Of a stretch of DNA of 64,000 nt, positions 60,130 to 64,000 are shown in pieces. The position numbers and the translations under genes are program-made. Positions within the stretch are counted from its first letter, which is position 1. Every line of letters starts with the position of its first letter. The stretch covers positions 2,666,001 to 2,730,000 of the forward strand of contig CP107851.1 of NCBI GenBank assembly GCA_036013505.1. The letters run 5' to 3'. The notes beneath the pieces are model-generated. The model was not told where the DNA came from, ran no database searches, and saw only the letters and a list, made by a program, of their open reading frames with translations. Source of the stretch: Streptomyces sp. NBC_00510. Lineage in GTDB: Bacteria; Actinomycetota; Actinomycetes; Streptomycetales; Streptomycetaceae.

Positions 60130-61161
60130 TCACGAGGCGGCGAGCGCGGCCGGGGCCTGGTCGGCCGACCTCCTGCGCGCCCTGGCCTGCGCGACCTGAC
60201 GGCCGATCCTCGGGGCGAGGACGGAGATCACCAGGAGCACGCCGGTGACGACGATCTGGGACTGGGCCGAGACGTTGAGCAGGCTCATGACGTTCTGGCC
60301 CGCGCCCAGCAGGAACACCCCGGCGATCGCGCCGCCCAGGGTGCCCTTGCCGCCGTCGAAGTCGATGCCGCCGAGCAGGACGCCGGCGATGACGGACAGC
60401 TCCAGACCGGTGGCGTTGTCGTAGCGCGCGCTGGCGTAGTGCAGGGCCCAGAAGACTCCGGTGAGGGAGGAGACCAGGCCGGTCGTCACGAACATCGCCA
60501 GCTTCAGCCGCCGCACGCGCACACCCGCGAACCGGGCCGCCTCCTCCGAGGCGCCGACGGCGAACAGGGAACGCCCGACGGGGGTCGCGTGGAGCACGAG
60601 GACGGCGATCAGCAGCAGCACGGCGAAGGGGATCGCCGCGTACGGGATGAAGGTGCCGTCGATCCGGCCGGCGCCGAAGTCGAGGTACTGCTGCGGGAAG
60701 TCGGTGACGGAGTCGGCGCCGAGCACGATCTGCGCGATGCCGCGGTAGGCGGCCAGCGTGCCGATGGTGACGGCGAGCGAGGGCAGGCCGAGCCGGGTCA
60801 CGAGCAGGCCGTTGACCAGGCCGCACAGGGCGCCGAGGAGCAGGCAGAGCGGGATGATCGTCTCGATCGCCATGCCGCCGTTCCACAGCGCGCCCATCAC
60901 GGCCCCGGACAGGCCGGCGGTGGAGCCGACGGACAGGTCGATCTCACCGGAGACCACGAGCATGGTCATCGGCAGCGCGATGAGCGCGATCGGCAGGGTG
61001 TTGCCGATCAGGAAGGACACGTTCAGGGCGTTGCCGAAGTTGTCCACGAAGGAGAAGGAGCAGATCAGCAGGACGACGAGCAGGGCGCCGACCGCGGTGT
61101 CCCAGCGCACCGCGCCGCCGAGGCGGGCGAGCGGGGCGGGGGCCTTGGTGGTCTCAGGCAT
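60130..61161 (-). CDS. Sugar ABC transporter permease, RhaQ/RhaP-type
   Basis: Membrane protein of 343 residues with about nine helices of the RbsC class: TMLVVSGEIDLSVGSTAGLSGAVMGALWNGG, GLPSLAVTIGTLAAYRGIAQIVLGADSV, GRSLFAVGASEEAARFAGVRVRRLKLAMFV and SVIAGVLLGGIDFDGGKGTLGGAIAGVFLLG. GAGGAG lies eight bases before the ATG at 61161. It overlaps the upstream permease by eight bases; the two permeases presumably form a heterodimer. Confidence 0.88.
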   Translation of the reverse strand: MPETTKAPAPLARLGGAVRWDTAVGALLVVLLICSFSFVDNFGNALNVSFLIGNTLPIALIALPMTMLVVSGEIDLSVGSTAGLSGAVMGALWNGGMAIETIIPLCLLLGALCGLVNGLLVTRLGLPSLAVTIGTLAAYRGIAQIVLGADSVTDFPQQYLDFGAGRIDGTFIPYAAIPFAVLLLIAVLVLHATPVGRSLFAVGASEEAARFAGVRVRRLKLAMFVTTGLVSSLTGVFWALHYASARYDNATGLELSVIAGVLLGGIDFDGGKGTLGGAIAGVFLLGAGQNVMSLLNVSAQSQIVVTGVLLVISVLAPRIGRQVAQARARRRSADQAPAALAAS

Positions 61162-62209
61162 GGTGGGCACTCCTCATCTGTGCGGCCCGCTTGCGGAGGA
61201 CGCCGGCCACCCGCAGCGCCACGATCCGGTCGACGGCGATGGCGAGCAGGAGCAGGACGCCGTCGATGGCCAGCACCCACACCGAGCTGACGCCGATGGA
61301 GGGCAGGACGCTGTTGATCGAGGTCAGCAGCAGGGCGCCGAGCGCGGCGCCGTACACGGTGCCGGAGCCGCCGGTGAAGGCGACGCCGCCGACCACCACG
61401 GCGCTGACGACGGTCAGTTCGTAGCCGTTGCCGGTGCCGGAGTCGACGTTGCCGAACCGGGCGAGGTAGAGCGCGCCGGCGAGTCCGGCGAGCGCCCCGC
61501 ACACCACGTACGCGGTCAGGATCCGCTTGCGGACCGGCACGCCGGCCAGCCGGGCGGCCTCCGGGCTGGAGCCCAGCGCGTACAGGTCGCGGCCGCCGCG
61601 GTAGCTGCGCAGGTAGTACCCGGCCGCGACCAGCACCGCGAGCGTCAGGAGCGCGAGGTAGGGGATCACCGACAGGCCGTCGTGACCGAAGTCGACGAAG
61701 CTCGCCGGCAGGTCGCCCGCGGTGATCTGACGGGAGCCGACCCAGATGGAGTCGATGCCGCGGATGATGTAGAGCGTGCCCAGCGTCACCACGAGGGCGG
61801 GGACCTGACCCAGGCTCACCAGCAGGCCGTTGAGCAGGCCGAAGAGCACGCCGAGCGCGACCGCGATGAGCACGGCGACCAGCGGGTTGCCGCCGCCGTG
61901 CAGGTAGGTGCCGGCTGCGAAGGCCGAGATGCCGAGCACCGAGCCGACCGACAGGTCGACGTTGCGGGTGATGACGACCATGGCCTGGCCGACGGCGACC
62001 AGCACCAGGATGGTGGCGTTCAGCAGGAGGTCCTTGACGCCCTGCTGGGACAGGAACTCGCTGTTGTAGATCTGGGTCGCGGCCAGCATGACCACGAGCA
62101 CGGCGAGCACGGCGAGCGCCCGCAGTTTCAGCACCCGGTCCAGGAAGCGGCGGGACGCGGTCGGTTCGTCCGCGGCGATCTGCTGCGGGGTGTCGGCGGT
62201 CACGGTCAC
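61154..62209 (-). CDS. Sugar ABC transporter permease, RhaP/RhaQ-type
   Basis: Membrane protein of 351 residues of the RbsC class: [92 protein letters not shown] and [35 protein letters not shown] lies before the GTG at 62209, which overlaps the ATPase stop codon as GTGA. It ends eight bases inside the second permease, so ATPase and both permeases are translated in tight coupling. Confidence 0.88.
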   Translation of the reverse strand: MTVTADTPQQIAADEPTASRRFLDRVLKLRALAVLAVLVVMLAATQIYNSEFLSQQGVKDLLLNATILVLVAVGQAMVVITRNVDLSVGSVLGISAFAAGTYLHGGGNPLVAVLIAVALGVLFGLLNGLLVSLGQVPALVVTLGTLYIIRGIDSIWVGSRQITAGDLPASFVDFGHDGLSVIPYLALLTLAVLVAAGYYLRSYRGGRDLYALGSSPEAARLAGVPVRKRILTAYVVCGALAGLAGALYLARFGNVDSGTGNGYELTVVSAVVVGGVAFTGGSGTVYGAALGALLLTSINSVLPSIGVSSVWVLAIDGVLLLLAIAVDRIVALRVAGVLRKRAAQMRSAHHA

Positions 62210-63726
62210 GCCGCCCTCCTCACGCGGCCGGTGGCCGCCGCCATCACGGATTCCTCGGTCGCCTCCGACCGGGGGATCTCGGCCGTCAGTCGTCCCTCGT
62301 GCATCACCAGGACGCGGTCCGCCATGCCGAGGATCTCCGGCAGGTCGGAGGAGATCATCAGTACGGCCACGCCCTCGGACGCGAGCCGCGACAGCAGCCG
62401 GTGCACCTCGGCCTTGGTGCCGACGTCGATGCCGCGCGTGGGCTCGTCGACGATCAGCACCCCGGGCGCGGTGGCGAGCCACTTGGCGAGGACGACCTTC
62501 TGCTGGTTGCCGCCCGAGAGGGTGCCGACGACGTCGCCCAGCCGGGCGTACTTGACCTGGAGCCGGACGGCCCAGTCCAGCGCGCGGCTGCGCTCGGCGC
62601 CACGGCTCATCAGACCGCCCTTGGTGGTGGCGGCGAAGCCGGTGAGGCCGATGTTGCGCTCGATGGACATGTCCATCACCAGGCCCTGGGCCCGGCGGTC
62701 CTCGGGGACCAGCGCGATCCCCGCGGCCATGGCCAGGCTCGGTGCGCCGCCGCGCAGCGGCTTGCCGTCGACGACGACCTCCCCGGCGTCCCTGCGGTCC
62801 ACGCCGAAGATCGCCCGGGCGACCTCGCTGCGCCCGGCGCCGACGAGGCCCGCCAGGCCCACGATCTCGCCGCGGCGCACCTCGAAGGAGACGTCGGTGA
62901 AGACGCCTTCGCGGGTGAGCCGGCGCACGCTGAGGGCGACCTCGCCGATCTCGGCGTCCTGCTTGGGGTAGAGCTCGTCCAGGTCGCGGCCGACCATGCG
63001 GCGCACCAGGTCGTCCTCGGAGAGCCCGTCGAGGGGCTCGCTGGCGATCCACGCGCCGTCCCGCAGGGTGGTGACCCGCTGGCAGAGGGCGAAGATCTCC
63101 TCGAGGCGGTGGGAGATGAAGAGCACCGCGGCGCCCTGCTCGCGCAGGGACTTGACGACGCCGAAGAGGCGGGCGACCTCACTGCCGGTGAGCGCGGCGG
63201 TCGGCTCGTCCATGATCAGGACGCGGGCGTCGAAGGAGAGCGCCTTGGCGATCTCCACCAACTGCTGGTCGGCGATGGACAGTCCGCGCGCCGGCTGTTC
63301 CGGGTCGAGGTCCACGCCGAGGCGGCGGAAGAGATCGGCCGCGGCCTCGCGCACGGCCTTGTGGTCGACCCTACCCAGCGAACGGCGGGGCTGGCGGCCG
63401 ACGAAGATGTTCTCGGCCACCGACAGGTCGGGGAAGAGCGTCGGCTCCTGGTAGATGACGGCGACCCCCGCGTCACGGGCGTCCCCCGGGCCGTGGAACT
63501 CCACGGGCCGGCCGTCGAGCAGCACCGTGCCGGTGTCCGGGCGGTGCACACCCGCGAGGGTCTTGATCAGTGTCGACTTGCCGGCGCCGTTCTCGCCCGC
63601 CAGGGCATGGGCCTCGCCGGCGTGCAGCCGGAGCGATACACCGCGCAGAGCGCGAACGGCACCGAAGGACTTGCTCACCCCCTCGAGCGCGAGCACCGGA
63701 GTGGTCTCCGGTTCGGGGTGCGTCAT
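62206..63726 (-). CDS. rhaT: Rhamnose ABC transporter ATP-binding protein
   Basis: Protein of 506 residues with two ABC domains. The first has a full Walker A ([16 protein letters not shown]), signature [15 protein letters not shown] and Walker [14 protein letters not shown]. The second begins [33 protein letters not shown], with a degenerate Walker A as usual for the RbsA class, then [16 protein letters not shown] and [22 protein letters not shown] lies five bases before the ATG. First gene of the operon, 16 bases downstream of a LacI-type operator. Confidence 0.9.
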   Translation of the reverse strand: MTHPEPETTPVLALEGVSKSFGAVRALRGVSLRLHAGEAHALAGENGAGKSTLIKTLAGVHRPDTGTVLLDGRPVEFHGPGDARDAGVAVIYQEPTLFPDLSVAENIFVGRQPRRSLGRVDHKAVREAAADLFRRLGVDLDPEQPARGLSIADQQLVEIAKALSFDARVLIMDEPTAALTGSEVARLFGVVKSLREQGAAVLFISHRLEEIFALCQRVTTLRDGAWIASEPLDGLSEDDLVRRMVGRDLDELYPKQDAEIGEVALSVRRLTREGVFTDVSFEVRRGEIVGLAGLVGAGRSEVARAIFGVDRRDAGEVVVDGKPLRGGAPSLAMAAGIALVPEDRRAQGLVMDMSIERNIGLTGFAATTKGGLMSRGAERSRALDWAVRLQVKYARLGDVVGTLSGGNQQKVVLAKWLATAPGVLIVDEPTRGIDVGTKAEVHRLLSRLASEGVAVLMISSDLPEILGMADRVLVMHEGRLTAEIPRSEATEESVMAAATGRVRRAA

Positions 63727-63741
63727 TGCGCCCTCCTGCTA

Positions 63742-63796
63742 TGAAATGTTTCAACGGAGTTGCCGGGAAGCTAGCCCCGCCCTGCGAAGGCGTCAA
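63742..63796 (-). promoter_or_regulatory. Promoter and LacI operator of the rhamnose uptake operon
   Basis: Reading the minus strand, TTGACG (63796-63791) and TAGCTT (63773-63768) are 17 bases apart. TGAAATGTTTCA (63742-63753) lies just downstream of the expected transcription start, a LacI-type palindrome placed to block initiation or early elongation. Confidence 0.7.
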
Positions 63797-63898
63797 GAGC
63801 CGCCACCTCCCCCTCCTGACCTGCACCCTCGCGAAACCCGCAGGTAACAGGCCTGACAACACCGCACGAACAGCAACAACGCGCTTTCGCAGCATGGA

Positions 63899-63990
63899 TG
63901 ACACGATTCAATAACGGGGATCGAGACCAGCAGACCTCTTGACGGCCACCGGTGGACGTGGATAGCTTCACAGGCGAATGAATCGATTCA
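63899..63990 (+). promoter_or_regulatory. Divergent promoter with LacI operators at the right edge
   Basis: TTGACG (63939-63944) and TAGCTT (63963-63968) are 18 bases apart, the same hexamers as in the minus-strand promoter. TGAATCGATTCA (63979-63990) is a perfect palindrome directly after it, and TGACACGATTCA (63899-63910) a weaker upstream copy. The gene it drives begins beyond the window, probably rhamnose catabolism. Confidence 0.65.
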
Positions 63991-64000
63991 CTGAAGCCGG

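Noticed and set aside
1..64000. CRISPR arrays, insertion sequences, prophage genes, tRNA or rRNA genes, and a large biosynthetic cluster
   Set aside because: None found by eye: no regularly spaced repeats, no transposase or integrase frames, no clover-leaf genes, no polyketide or peptide synthetase genes.

Overview
The window is very GC-rich actinobacterial DNA, almost certainly from a Streptomyces species. Third codon positions are nearly all G or C, GTG starts are frequent, genes are tightly packed, and the gene content is typical of that genus. I recognise 57 intact or near-intact protein genes, three short upstream or overlapping reading frames, and four gene relics. I saw no rRNA, tRNA, CRISPR array, prophage or insertion sequence. 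Positions were read by eye and no database was searched.

Bases 1-9.4 kb hold an oxalate/formate region: formyl-CoA:oxalate CoA-transferase (frc), an OxlT-like antiporter, a VOC protein, an FCD-type GntR regulator and fdhD. The promoters of frc and fdhD share an identical 12-base operator half-site. Interspersed are a chorismate mutase, a LysE exporter, a rhomboid protease and two membrane proteins of unknown role. Bases 9.5-15.7 kb hold a TetR regulator with a 30-bp palindrome at its start codon, a hotdog thioesterase, a UBP zinc finger protein, a duplicated-domain unknown protein coupled to an AbiEii-like nucleotidyltransferase, a MarR/cupin pair with three operators, and a phosphoglycerate mutase-like protein coupled to a 34-residue frame. 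Bases 15.9-28 kb are a mixed set: metallo-hydrolase, SBF transporter with LysR, Lrp regulator with a DHA2 efflux pump, long-chain acyl-CoA synthetase, aldo/keto reductase, secreted sphingomyelinase-like enzyme, methyltransferase, MmyB-like regulator and a SnoaL-like protein.

Bases 28-34 kb contain an alpha/beta hydrolase lacking the usual serine, preceded by a leader frame; a ParB-like gene fused to debris of a berberine-bridge oxidase; an HPP protein; and a beta-glucoside unit (MFS, GH1 enzyme, TetR) with matching operators. Bases 34-38.3 kb are a fatty acyl-CoA oxidation module: etfA, etfB, an acyl-CoA dehydrogenase, and a TetR flanked by operators that also precede a DUF35 protein. An ABC exporter follows. 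Bases 40.4-48.6 kb look like an oxygen/dormancy (DevRS/OsdRK-like) locus: SulP transporter, cNMP-binding protein, response regulator, Acg-like nitroreductase, GAF-GAF sensor kinase, MASE1 protein and PP2C phosphatase. Two target promoters carry an identical 16-base DevR-like box.

Bases 48.7-57.7 kb hold an orphan LuxR regulator beside a large secreted subtilisin, a SLOG-type protein, a GH3 lipoprotein and a diacylglycerol kinase. Bases 57.9-64 kb are a probable L-rhamnose ABC uptake operon (ATPase, two permeases, binding protein, LacI repressor). Two divergent promoters at the right edge use the same hexamers and each has a LacI-type palindrome just downstream.
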